NCBI GenBank assembly: GCA_003999685.1
Contig: CP021221.1
Coordinates: 310,001-374,000 of the forward strand
Direction: 5' to 3'
DNA: 64,000 nucleotides
Source: Taiwanofungus camphoratus
Taxonomy: Eukaryota; Basidiomycota; Agaricomycetes; Polyporales; Taiwanofungaceae
Part shown: positions 11,592-22,855 of the stretch, piece by piece
Layout: every line of letters begins with the position of its first letter
Numbering within the stretch: position 1 is the stretch's first letter
Program-made: the position numbers and the translations under genes
Notes under the pieces: generated by a model
What the model saw: the letters and a program-made list of their open reading frames with translations, nothing else
Told to the model about the DNA's origin: nothing
Databases searched by the model: none

Positions 11592-12886
11592 TTATTTCCA
11601 ATTCCACCGAGGCTCGAACCCAAGCTCTCGCTTCGCCTTGTCGATGCTCAACAGTGTATCATTTGGCCCTGCTGTAGGGGTATATGGAACGCCGGGAAAG
11701 CATGCTGCAACAAGGTTGGCATTCGGGGCGCGCATGACTGTGTTCTGTCAATAAGCATGGGATGGTGAGATACATGTTTCACAATACAGTAAAGAGGACA
11801 AACAGAATTAGCAATGATATACTGGTGGTGACCGGTAACCTTGTATTCAAGCGACTTGCGAATACCCTGCGCACCCTGTGGATAGACCCCATTCAGTTTG
11901 GTATGGACAGATACCTCCTGTTTAATAACCGTACATCACGAGCGTCGATATATCCCCATAAGCTGAAATCAACAATACCACTTCGATCAGTGGAGAGCGC
12001 TTCTTGTTTATAAACATCACGCACTTCCACTTTCTGACCTTAGGATCATTCTGCCATGTCTCGAAGTTGGCATAATCCTCTGGTAGGATTACATTAGAAA
12101 AACGGAGCGACATAATTTTTGTATCCGGGTCCCAACGGGAGTATTCTCCGGCCATGACCTGCAGCAGAATCTCACGGATCAGACACGCAAGATGACAAGA
12201 ATATAGCTACTGGCCTCGCCGACCAACTTGCTCAGTGAGTACGCGCTTTCCGGTCTGCGGGGAGAGTTCTCATCCATGGGGATGCTATCTGGCAGCCAGG
12301 GGTTGAGAGGCAGACCGAGAAGAGTCTCTGATGATGCGAGTACAAGATTTTTGATTCCAAGCTTGCGAGAGGCCTCGAGTATATTATATGTCCTTGGACA
12401 GTAAATCAGCTGCCAGACAACTTTACCGGAGGGTCAGGGCATACGCCATTGTGTTCAGTTGGAATTGGGCTGATGATGCCATCATTCCGGGTGCAGGGAG
12501 CGCAGCCAGGTGAACAATGGCGTTTATCCCTCTATATTTCTGCAGATGGCATTAATAACAGTTGCGCGTAGCACCAGTATCAGAGGGATCAATTGCAGTT
12601 TACGCACTGTGTCCACTTCTATCAGATTCTCCATCACTTGACCCATGTCCTCCAAATCCGTGCGCATGAAGACCGCCTCCCGGGGTGCTTGTGCAGGAGG
12701 CGGGGCCTTATCAAAGTTTACGACCTCCCATCCGTGCTCAAGGAGATCGACGAGTGTAGCTCGGCCAAGCTTCCCCGAGCCACCAGTAACAACTACTCGC
12801 GGAGGACGGATAGAGTCCGCCGCGATACTGTCTGCAGGGACCCCAAGAGCCCTATTGGGCGTAAAAGAGACTGGAGTACCCGCCAT
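11592..12886 (-). CDS. NAD-dependent epimerase/dehydratase family protein (extended SDR), 7 exons, 312 aa
   Basis: Exons: 12886-12608, 12539-12445, 12392-12215, 12158-12025, 11962-11935, 11875-11804, 11744-11592. Introns are 52-68 nt and the frame is kept throughout. The start is the first in-frame ATG; the open frame runs further upstream without one. Residues 34-41 (TGGSGKLG) form the NAD-binding turn. ASSET at 144-148 and Y176-SLS-K180 give the catalytic Ser and YxxxK of extended short-chain dehydrogenases. Later landmarks are LRFSNVILPEDYA, KWNLWGYIDARDGAQ and the C-terminal GPNDTLLSIDKAKRELGFEP. Members act on nucleotide-sugar or related substrates; the substrate here is unknown. Intron 3 would use a GC donor (GAG|GCCAGT), which is odd. 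The gene ends 12.9 kb into the window, 335 bp from the stop of the BCAS3-like gene. Confidence 0.88.
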
Positions 12887-13220
12887 GTCAGGGGCAAATG
12901 TTGGAAAAGGTTCTTGTGGCTGCAATCCTGCGATCACATAAGTAGGATCCTCGCGCTAGCATAATCATTCCGTCGGTATTCCGAGGATGCTGGTAATAAT
13001 AGAAATTGCTAGACAATACCACTTTATCGTCACTATCGCAGCCAAACTCACCTAGACCTTGTGACCAAGTCCGGCGGAACTAATAGTGGTTGTACTTGGG
13101 AACACCTCCGAAGGCACGCTCAGGACTGTCGGCGGCCAGTACGTGAACTTTAACTCTTATACAACCCATATCATTATGCTTACATTACGCGACATACTTG
13201 GTCCCATGAACGAGAAGTAT

Positions 13221-16200
13221 TTAACTGCTCCAGACTCGTCCTTTCTTGACTCTCTTCTTCTCTACTTCCCTCATAGATGCATGCTCCTCGTCCATGAAAC
13301 CGACCGTTATGTCATCAAAACGTTCCGCATCCTCGATTGCTTGCTGATCCTCCGGCTCCCATCCTTGCCATACGTCGCCGTTGAGGTCATCATCAACAGG
13401 AAGAGGCTCGAAATTAGTGGATGGTGTTGAAATTGACTCTCCAGAATCAACCTCTCCTCGTGAGAGCGACCGCGATATCGCATCATCGTCCACTCCTTGA
13501 GCAGGTAAGTTACCACCCATAAAATCTTCGTCTTCTTCAACAAATTCCAAGGGAACTGATGCAGATAGACCATCATCCATGCGCGGAGCTAGTCGAGGAG
13601 ACCGAACTTTTCCAATTTCCCTTCGCAACCGGACAAGGCTCTCGGACATGCTATCCCCAATGCCAGCCGCTACGGTACGGATTGGAATAGTATGTCTGAG
13701 GGACCGTGAATTTGAACCAGGAGTCCCGTTCGGAAACATCGGCAAAACGGGGGGAGAAGGGTTCGTGTATTGAAGATCAACCGAGAGAGCAGAAGCGAGT
13801 GGTTCGTCAAATGACGACGAAACTGGGCCAATATCACGTGGAGCCGAGGGGCCTTGCATGAACGACTCTCCCAAGCCTGGTGGGTATGCATTCACTTCGA
13901 CTTTCTTTCGAACCTCAATCTTGTTCCCCGGTATGTCGAGCTGACCACTTCGAATGAGTGCATGATAATCCTCCCCCAATGAGTGGAAGGAAAACTGGTG
14001 CGAAAGATAGATAGACCGTGGAAGGACCTGAGGAGATGCAGAGCAAGTTGATAACTCTGCACATGATAGCCAGCTACAAATTATTCAGCACCTAAAGGGA
14101 AGAAAACTCAAATGGCGACATACTCTGCTTTGGCTGCCCGCAATGGACGCCGCACCTTCCTGCTTGGTGCTAGAACTTGCCGAACTTCCGTCCAATCTCG
14201 ACCTCTCCGGAGGTTCCATGTGCCTACTTTGGTCTCTCGCACAATAAGTCCGGAAGGTTTCTCCATCATCTGGGTGAGAGCAGAGGCCTTCCGCGGGCTA
14301 TTGCTTGGATTTGTAGGAGATTTTCCCGACTTACTCAAAGTGCTCATACCAGGTAGAGACATACTTGTTCCGCCTACCAAAGGTACTGCATTGGCAATCG
14401 ACACATTCTCATTGTTGTCCAAATGAAGGAGAAGACGGTTCAGTGAGAGGGTCCCATCATAAGAATCAAATATTAATAGATCCTGGAAATTGGTCGGTTT
14501 GCGAGCTCGTTGAACCGGCGATACAGGTTTCGAATGGGTAGCCGAGTGAATGGAGGACGGCGAGGATGACGGAGAGTAGGGCATTGAAGCTGGTACCAGC
14601 GCAGAAGGTAAAGGTACGTCTGAAGATCTGATGAACGTAAATGCCAGCGGAGCGGATGGATGGTCGGGTGGTGCTGTCTTTATCGTACGCAACCTGATGA
14701 CCGGATCCAGGACAGTCGAGAGGGGCTGCTACCGGATGCCTTGCGTTGAGATTTTTTCACGAAAGAAGGTTCACAAGCAACTCACCATTCTTGATACATT
14801 GGCAACCTTGCCCGCTAAATGACTGAATTCGTCAGGTCGGCCTCCATATGGGTTCACCGCAAATACATGTACAGTGCGATTACGAGAACCCATGGCGAAC
14901 CATCGCCCATCATTAGCCCAGTCCAAGCCCTGGACCACCGCCGAAGTTCGTCCCCTTCGGAGATCATATACATGCCACGGTGGATCCCCAATCATCCGCG
15001 AATCACTCAGCATCGAGGTCTCTTGATGATGACCAGAAGCGGACTGAGTACCACGGTGACCAGCCTCTCGAGCGTCACCTGTGGTGGATGAAGGCCACAT
15101 ACTCTTGCCCGCAGGTCTGAGTTGATAGATCATCACGTCATGTCCATTCCTCAAACACACGGCGAGCGATGTCCCATCACTAGAAAACTTGAGGTTGCTA
15201 ATGGGCTTTGATACCATGAATTCTGCTACCTTCTTGGGCTTGGATGAGAGATAGGTGGACCGCGACAACAAGGAGCGCAAGTCAACCACGGTGATGTTGT
15301 AGCCGGCCGTAGACAACGTGGTAGAGGAGGGAACAGCATTGAGATGAGCCTCGTTCTCAGTATGTGACGCAAGAGACTGCCGTTCTCTGCCATCAGGTGA
15401 CGACATTGAACTTCGGTTCTCAATTTCGCCACCGCTAGTGGCAGGGGCACTTCTGGAGAAGAACATAGATGTAAAGCCATGAGAGCCCGGACCTGCCTTC
15501 GAGGAGCTCGTAACATCTCCTGCGGCGGCGGCTGTAACGCCCGCACGAGCAGCAGAGATTGCCATCCCTCCCAGTGATTTCATACCACTGAGCACGCTGC
15601 CGCCCAATTTGATAGCCGCATTCGCAATGTCGGCTTGTGACATACTAATGCCTGACATGCTGCTGCCTTCAGTGGTCAAAGCGGATGCACTTGCGCGCGA
15701 TAGCGTGGCTGCACATGGTGTCGAAATATTGAGGGAGAAGTCGGGAGATACATATGCGAGTAGACGATTAGAGAGGGCGAATGTCGGTTGGGGTATAGTG
15801 CTTAGTTGATGTTGTTTCGCGATACTGTTGTGTTCCTGGTCTAGATCTAATTGAGATACAGTGAAATTGTTCTTGACAAAGGAAGGTAAAGTGGTTGCAA
15901 AAGGAGCGAGACAGCTTGAAGATATAGTGTACAGGGTCGTAAATGAACGAGAAGAGAGAACATGAAGTTGAAGAGGGCTTGATGTACTCTGTTGCAGTCA
16001 AAATGAGCCAGATGTATGATATCAAGGACGAGAACTCTACCAGAACAACGAAGTCTGCAACGGCAGAAAACGATCTCAAACCGATTAAGGATAGTGTCTT
16101 GACGATATTATGAGTCCGCAGTGAGTATATAAAGAGATCAGGCCAATCTCGTGTTCGCGATCTATACCACTGGTCAGTCACTGTACATTTAGCAGTCTCT

Positions 16201-16911
16201 CATCACTTACAGGACACCTATCAGCGGCCGCTTGGTCGCGAATTGATCATCTTCAGATGTCAGAGGAGATGGTAACACTGCAGCAAAATCCACCGCGCCC
16301 CACTGAGGACCTGAAAGATTAAGGATTTCCGATACAGAACCCAAGTCCGAACAGTCCCATATCTGGAGGCCAGATGGATAACCAAGCAGCAACAGCCGTC
16401 TACCCGAAGTGAAATCTGAGGTGAGTCGCGGTCAATTAAGTAAATGCTAGACGAGGACACACTTCGTCTTTGCGGGATCACCGCCCGCTAAGCAATCCCA
16501 TCCAGCCCATATGATTTGCTCAGTCTCTTCCACGCCGGGATACCTAGTGGCTGACCGTCTGTTATTGTCAGCTTCGTCTTGCACGACCTCTTCGTCCAAG
16601 CTGAACACTGCGCCCTCTTCGCCTGATGGGCCATACTGGCCCCAGCTCATGCGCTCCCTCGATCTGCTGCCAGAGATATCGCTACCCCTGCGTTTAGATG
16701 TGTGCGGCGCGTCCTCGTCGTCTCCACGAGTCTGCGGCGACATAGAGGGAGTAAGAAAACTTCCGAAGGACATCGGACGGGAGACGCGCGGTGCCGACGG
16801 CGCCGCTGAAGGGATGGGTATTGATGATGGGACGTAATTACGGATTGCTCGGGAAAACGTCTCGAGAGTTGTCGGTTCGCTACAACGAGAACAGTAAGCA
16901 GAAGCACTCAT
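13221..16911 (-). CDS. BCAS3-like WD40 protein, 6 exons, 1144 aa
   Basis: Exons: 16911-16461, 16415-16211, 16161-16041, 15988-14786, 14725-14124, 14073-13221. Introns are 45-60 nt and the sum is exactly in frame. A Ser-rich N-terminus is followed by beta-propeller segments: LLLLGYPSGLQIWD (about 157), DWPDLFIYSLRTHNIVKTL, ISNLKFSSDGTSLAVCLRNG and GLDWANDGRWFAMGSRNRTV. A BCAS3-type region covers roughly 650-880 and includes PRSIYLSHQFSFHSLGEDYH. The tail is acidic, with GDVWQGWEPEDQQAIEDAER, and ends in Lys/Arg. In animals BCAS3 binds phosphoinositides and is recruited to autophagosome-forming membranes; plant ATG18f-h carry the same domain. A membrane or autophagy role is inferred from family only. 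The exon 1 donor (AAGT|GTGTCC) is the weakest junction. Confidence 0.85.
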
Positions 16912-17564
16912 GACAAAATAAAGAGGTCAAAGCAAGAGAAAGGTGATTGAACAAGGGTAGACCTTGGTGTCACAGTGGTCTACGGGGATACAGGCCAACC
17001 ACGTGCATACCGTTCGCACTTCATGTGGTAGCCGGATGACCGTAGTGATCGTTGCGTACAGCGCGTGTACATGTCGATGGTGAAAGTTTGAGAATCCGCC
17101 TTGGACAAAGTAAATTTCAAAAAATCCGAGAAGAGATTCAGGTTTTTTGGGTGCAAAATTATGCATCGTAAAGAAATCACTTTAAGCATCGCGACATGAT
17201 AAACAAAGGTGAATCAGCGGTACTATAAATGCTGCCTCGCCGATGCACTGTTCTGAGGCGAGAATTAAGGTCACAACGACAGATGTCAATCAATCTCAGT
17301 ATATAGGGGGCTTCGCACAAGAGCATGATGCGATGAAGAGTAATAACAGAGAGGATGGATTTCAAGACCAGCGGTCAGAGAACAGTAGATGAAATACCGG
17401 GTGACTGGCTTGATAATGCCTTGGAATAAATCCTCTCTGATACACTTCATAGATAATACAACACGAGCCGACTCGCAAAATGGGAAGAGAGAAGCTCCCA
17501 CAGCATGGATAGACAGGATGGAGAACAAGTATAACCAATAACAAAGGATACGTTTGGCACATAC
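16912..17564. other. Intergenic / unresolved 3' part of the neighbouring gene
   Basis: The promoter of the BCAS3-like gene should lie at its left end. The right part may hold 3' exons of the hypothetical gene whose first exon ends at 17565, but no frame-consistent acceptor could be chosen. Confidence 0.35.
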
Positions 17565-17974
17565 CGAGAAAGCACAGGGGACCTGACATGTCCAGCGTTG
17601 CGCTCGACGCAAGGCTCCACAGCATGTCCAGTATCTGCGGCCGATGGCTGGCGCTGGAATGGGGACACAGGCTGGACTTGAGACACAAATCCTCCGCTTG
17701 AGCCACGATCGCCGCTGACGCGGCGGTACATTACGGCGGGAAGGTCGCTCTGTGCCTGATGGGGACGGGTGTCTGCTATCCCCTCACGCACGATGTCCGG
17801 TTCCGGCTCTGGCTCCAAATAAGACATGGTGCAGGGCGGTGAGGCGGATGGCTCGTCGGCGGGGTACGTTGTGGAGGTAGCGGCGGTTTGGGATTCCAAT
17901 GAACGAGAATAGATAATTTGGCTGCTGGTATTGCGTGCACGGGGGATGGCATTGCGATGGGTCTTCGAGGGCAT
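17565..17974 (-). CDS. Hypothetical protein, first exon (3' exons not resolved)
   Basis: ATG at 17974 opens a frame rich in Ser, Pro, Arg and Gln (MPSKTHRNAIPRARNTSSQ, then MSYLEPEPEPDIVREGIAD, then MYRRVSGDRGSSGG). It ends at a strong donor, CG|GTATGTGCC, at 17565. An alternative start is the Met at 17827. There is no domain, signal peptide or membrane segment; it looks like a disordered N-terminus. Downstream exons could not be placed, so length and identity are unknown. Confidence 0.4.
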
Positions 17975-20900
17975 TAAACGTGATGCGGGTCGTATCGATA
18001 GCCTCAGTAAATAATACAAAGATACAGCAGACGAGACGCCCAGGACGTGTAATTAAATGCAAGCCCTGGAGATAAACAACAAGACGGAGAGAAAATACGA
18101 GAGCAAGACTGGGTCGTTGGTGTGCAGCCGTTGTGGTCAGTGGAACAGGAGCAACACTGAGCAGCGCACGTTCAGCCCGAGTCACTGTCCTTCCCTTTTT
18201 CGGCAACTGCTTGTCTTATCCGTCGGTGCCCAGTTTGGCACGCTTGAATAAGGCTGTCTGAGTCGAGTCGCTGCTTCAGCGCATACCATTGGTGAAGCTT
18301 GGAATTTGGGGATATGTTGATCAGCCATACGACTCTGTATATTTCGATGCGGGCTAAGGCGTACACCATGATGTATACTGACTCATAGTGTTGATAGTGG
18401 CACTTATCGATTGACGGAGGACAAGGGCCATGGAATAAGAAGTTGAATAATACGGTGCGTCCCTCCACGCTTCTTTCAGAGAACCTAATAGACTGCACTC
18501 TGGTACAATGTGTAGCACGTCGACAAATGCCAATAGCTTGGATATTCTGACCACTCTGAAAAGAGACGCGAATGCAATATCCATTTCCACCTCATTGCCC
18601 TCCGCCGCTGAGAGCAAGGATGACCTGAATTCTCGCCTGTGCATGTACAAGTCTCTCTCTCCGACCCCACGACACGATCATGATCACTCATTCAGCGCTC
18701 ACGGTTGCACGAGTCACACTGAACCGGGACACACCGCGCTGGATCAGCCGCACGCCATTCCGGATGCCGCCGTCTGGCGCACAATCACCGCGCAACCGCC
18801 CGTCCGAACGAGGCAGGACATCACGAAGCAGCGTGAAAGATGCATCACGGCGCCAGGCGCCAGGACGACCTTGCCCCTGACAGAACGAGAACGCGCGGCC
18901 AAGTTCCCGCACAGCGCGTGGCCAAGTTCCCGCACAGCGCGTGGCCAAGTTCCCGCACAGCGCGTGGCCGGCGCCAGTCTGCGCGCCAGCACGGGGTTCC
19001 GCGTCGACGCCGTAAGCGACGCGCAGTCGTACCGCCCGGGACCGCCTTGCTGGATGCGGCCCCGGATACGTACATGTGCCGTCGGAGTCGGGGTACGCGC
19101 GCGAGGGGCTGCGGCAGAGTGGCGTGGACGTGATGTGATCTCCAGGCGACGCTGCCCGCGCAGTGCATTCCCATGTTGTGCGCAGTACAGCCAAGCTGGG
19201 CTTTGCAGCCGACGAGAGCGAGATTACGGGAACCGATGATATGGGGTTCGTATAGCTGTTCAGACCATGCGCGTGCTCGGGCGCCGACGTGCAGATAAAA
19301 GCTAAGCAGCGAAGGTGGCCTGCGGAACACGTACAGGATGGGGACCAGATACTTCTGCAAATGTAGCGCCGCCAGCATCGCTCGGAAGAACGACGGCGAC
19401 CGAAGACACAGCAATATCAATAACGGCATCATCTTGGAGTGCAGGGGCGGGCGCCGCCGCGGCGCTCAGTTGGACACCCAGAAGCGAGAAAACCGCACAC
19501 GATGAACCAGTGTGGCGCCGCCATGGGCTCCCCGGCAAGTTCTCACCCAATCCTGGACACCAGTCGTTAAACCGTTGGGCCGCGCCTCGGATCGCATCAC
19601 CGATAAGATTGATTATCTCTGCCCGCGAGCGTCACAAAACGGGGCGAGCACGCACGAGCAGCCACCATGCCGGAGGGAGGCGGCCACGCTAGGGCGACTA
19701 AAACGCGCCCCGGGGGGCTGGCACGCCTTCGGGGCGGGGCGCTGCTCGACTTCGCGCCTGCCGAGACTCCCGGCGCGATGGTGCTTCGACGAGGCACGGC
19801 GACAGAGTCCGCAGGTCAGCGGACGCAGAACGCCTGATGCGCGGGCAGGACGTGCACACCACGCGCGACGCCCAGATCCGCGCGGCGCCGGCGCTGCCCA
19901 TTCTGGAACGGACGATCAGGCGACGTCAGGATGCGAGCGGTCGAAGATGGAAGAAGAAGGGGGGGAGGGGAAGACGTGGCCGCAATGTGGTACGTCCCTG
20001 CGGAAGCACTGATCGGCAGCAGCGGAAGATCTCGTGCGTGGCTGGTGTCCGTGTGCTGCCATCTGGCGCCGCGGCGTCGGAACTTGGCGGAGAGGGGGGG
20101 GGACAGACTGCCCATGCGGTCCGGGCGTTTTCATGTACATAGCCAGAGATGCGGTCATCGAACGGGATCACGGGACGCGGTTGGGACTAGGGCGGACTCG
20201 AAGATGCTTTCACAGGAGAGGACATACAACGCCGATACTGGGTCCCTAGTGGCAGACAAGGCGGTATCGCGAAAAACAACAAGACGCTGTAGCGACGCGC
20301 AGTAGCCATGACAAGACATGTAGCAAGACTGCATGGAGCACACGCACGGCGGAGAGTCCATCAGCTAGGCGACGAGGAATACGACGGTACAGACGGGAGG
20401 CTAGGTTCGAAAGCAACTCGAGGAGGGAGGGTCGTGTACAACGCGTGTTGGTCTGCAAAACTTTAGACCCAGCGGGCCGCAGGACATGGCTTCTCGGTGC
20501 GTGTAGGAACGAGGAGGGCCCGGCGGGCTCCAGCGTAGCGCATGAGCACAGGGCATCTCCTCGGCCCTTGTCAAGTCCGGGCTACGGATGCTGCATGGCA
20601 TCATAGATAGAAGGTGGACGGACGAGTTTGTGCGAGTGACGCCGGGAAGGGCAAGGCACATGATGTGGGCCCGCCTACGCTCGGAGCGGGGGCTGTAGGC
20701 AGAGGGGGCACGGAACGGGACAAATGAAGAAGGGCGTTGACATGAGAAGCGCATCGTGGAGGAAAGACTAGAGCAAAAGGCCCGGCCGACACGCGATGAT
20801 GAGAGAAGGCGCGGGTAGCAGGAGGACGGAAGAACCGGGGCGCAGCGGCTGCGCGTCTCGGGCGGCGTGCGGTGGCAGATCGATGTGGCCATGATATCGA

Positions 20901-22790
20901 CATTGGGAAGCGCTCTGTAGGAGGACAACGGCAGGCACGTATATAGGTATGAGGGCCTAGTGCCGGCAGACGGAGGGAAGTCCGCGAAAGTGGACATGGA
21001 CAAGATGGGCACGAGGCGAGCCCGTTATGGGGGGGATATGCTTCGATGGTGCCTCGTTGAACACGCATTGTGATGGGCGGGGGAGAGAGGCATATGGACG
21101 TCCGGGATCGGATGAGAAAGATCGCGGGCGGGCGCTCGGACGGGGAAGTGATGGGGATCACGGCGGGCACCCGGGCCATGATGGATCATGGCCTGGCGGA
21201 TGGCGTTGCAACGTGACGGCGGTGATGAAAGGGAGGTGGAATGCCGCCTGCACGAACAAGGCCGGGAATCTCGGGGGGCGTGGGGGCGGGCGCGAGGGAT
21301 GTGCCGGGGGCACGAGGCATGCGGCTGGCTGGCGTGTGCCGCAGCGTGTGCGAGCGACGTGCGTGCGTGCGACGCGCGGTCAGGGGCTGGGCGCGTGGCA
21401 AGGAACGAGCGCGAGTTGCCGGATCCCCGCGGCGGCGGCAGGCACGTGGCGACAGTCGGCGACTGAGCTCGCGCGGCGCGAGGGACCGCGGCCGACAGGT
21501 GATCGGCGCCACGGCGCGGATGTTCGAATGGAAGACACGTGGTCGGGAGTGCGTGGGACGGTTTCTCGGGATGAACGCATCTGGCGGACGAGCAGCGATG
21601 GCAGCACAGCGAGCGCGCATCACGCAAACAGCAGCCCGCAGCTCGATTGGCTCGCAGGGACCCCGGCCACACCGCGCGCACTGCTCCGCTTCCCCGCCGG
21701 CGCCCGCCCGCAAGGCGCCACGGAGCGAACAGCAGCCCGTGTCTGTCAACTCTCCGGGGTATCCGCGTTCACACCGCTGGGAACGCCCAGATGCGCGCAC
21801 ACGCGTCGTCGCTTTGCCAAGCACCGTGTCCGCTGCAGCAAGGTCCGAACGTGCATGACGCGTGTGAATGCCGACATGTCTCCGTCCCCCGGCGACGGGC
21901 ACGGCGGGGCAAGCCACGGACTCGTGGGGGGAGGGGAAGGGTCAGGTGGTGGCTGGGAGATGAAGCGGAGAAGGCAAGAGGCGAGCGCACAGGCGTCTGG
22001 CGACGGGGGATGCGCGGGTGGGAATGACAGATGACCAGCAGGGGGGGTGGTGACGAGCAAGGAGAGAGAGACACACGGTGGAGGCATGAGAGCGAGGCTG
22101 CGGAGGGGACACGGGCATGAGGCGGACTAGCGACGATGAACGTGAGAGAGTGTCGTAAAGGCCACTCCTCGATACGGAGGGGCTGTTGTTCCTGAGGGCG
22201 AGGACGGGCAAGGGGAACGCAGCACGTGACGCGGGAAGAGAGAGCGGAGAGCGGGAGTAGCAGACGGCACCGTGTTCGTGTCCATGTCCATGTCCACGTC
22301 CAAGAGCCGAGACCGCATGGATCAGAACGGGCAAGCCGGGTTCGATGGAAGGCGGACGCTGCAGGCGCTGGAACGCGCGGGGCATCCGTTCCTGGCCGCG
22401 GCGACTGGCCACGGGCGACGCGCTATCAGCGCCGGACGCCGGACGCCGGACGCCGAGGAGCCCTGGGGCTGTGGCGGGCGGGCGGTGGATGACGTAAGCC
22501 GACGCGGTGGCGGCACTGGCGGGGGTCTCTGCGAGCGGAGCCGAGTGTCGCAAGGGCGAAGAACCCGGCGGGAAAACTTTGGGAAGCGGCCACAAAAGGA
22601 AACAGGAGAGCCGGAGCGATGCTCGCCCAATGGCAGCCGATCGCGGCAGGTGGCCGCCCAATTCAGAAATGCCCAGCCACCGCGGGCGTGCCGCACGCAT
22701 ATCAACTCGTCCTCAAATAATGCCTCCCCCATCGCCGCCCGCCCCCTCTTCTCCCTCACCGACCCCGTCCGACGTCCACTCTTCAGCTCT
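17975..22790. other. GC-rich region without a supported gene
   Basis: From about 18.7 kb the sequence becomes very GC-rich and is open in several frames on both strands at once, for example 21027-22034 on plus and 21186-21917 on minus. This is expected from composition and none of the products has a domain. It holds a 23-bp tandem repeat (18896-18970). The last 2 kb are probably the upstream region of the gene at 22856. Confidence 0.5.
18896..18970. repeat. Tandem repeat, 23-bp unit, about 3 copies
   Basis: The unit GGCCAAGTTCCCGCACAGC plus GCGT recurs with a 23-bp period (AAGTTCCC at 18901, 18924 and 18947) and is essentially identical between copies. Because 23 is not a multiple of three, the same DNA is read in all three frames in turn. 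Confidence 0.85.
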
Positions 22791-22855
22791 CTTCTTCTTC
22801 TCCTCCTCCTCCTCCTCCTCCTCCTCTTCCTCCTCCTACCACCACCACCACCACC
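22791..22855 (+). promoter_or_regulatory. Pyrimidine tract and CAC run at the start of the zinc-finger gene
   Basis: A CTT/TCC-rich tract of about 50 nt and then a run of ACC/CAC triplets lead directly into CCACCATG at 22856. CT-rich stretches just upstream of the start are common in strongly expressed fungal genes. Promoter or 5' UTR function is inferred. Confidence 0.4.

Noticed and set aside
12887-12937. Upstream extension of the epimerase to 12937
   Set aside because: The codon there is GTG and the extension has no ATG; the first in-frame ATG is at 12886.
18896-18970. Regular repeat considered as a CRISPR array
   Set aside because: Repeats are contiguous with no unique spacers, and the genome is eukaryotic.
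21027-22034. 335-codon plus-strand open frame and overlapping minus-strand frames at 21186-21917 and 21025-21681
   Set aside because: All frames of this GC-rich DNA stay open at once, the products are Gly/Arg/Pro-rich without domains, and no splice or start context stands out.
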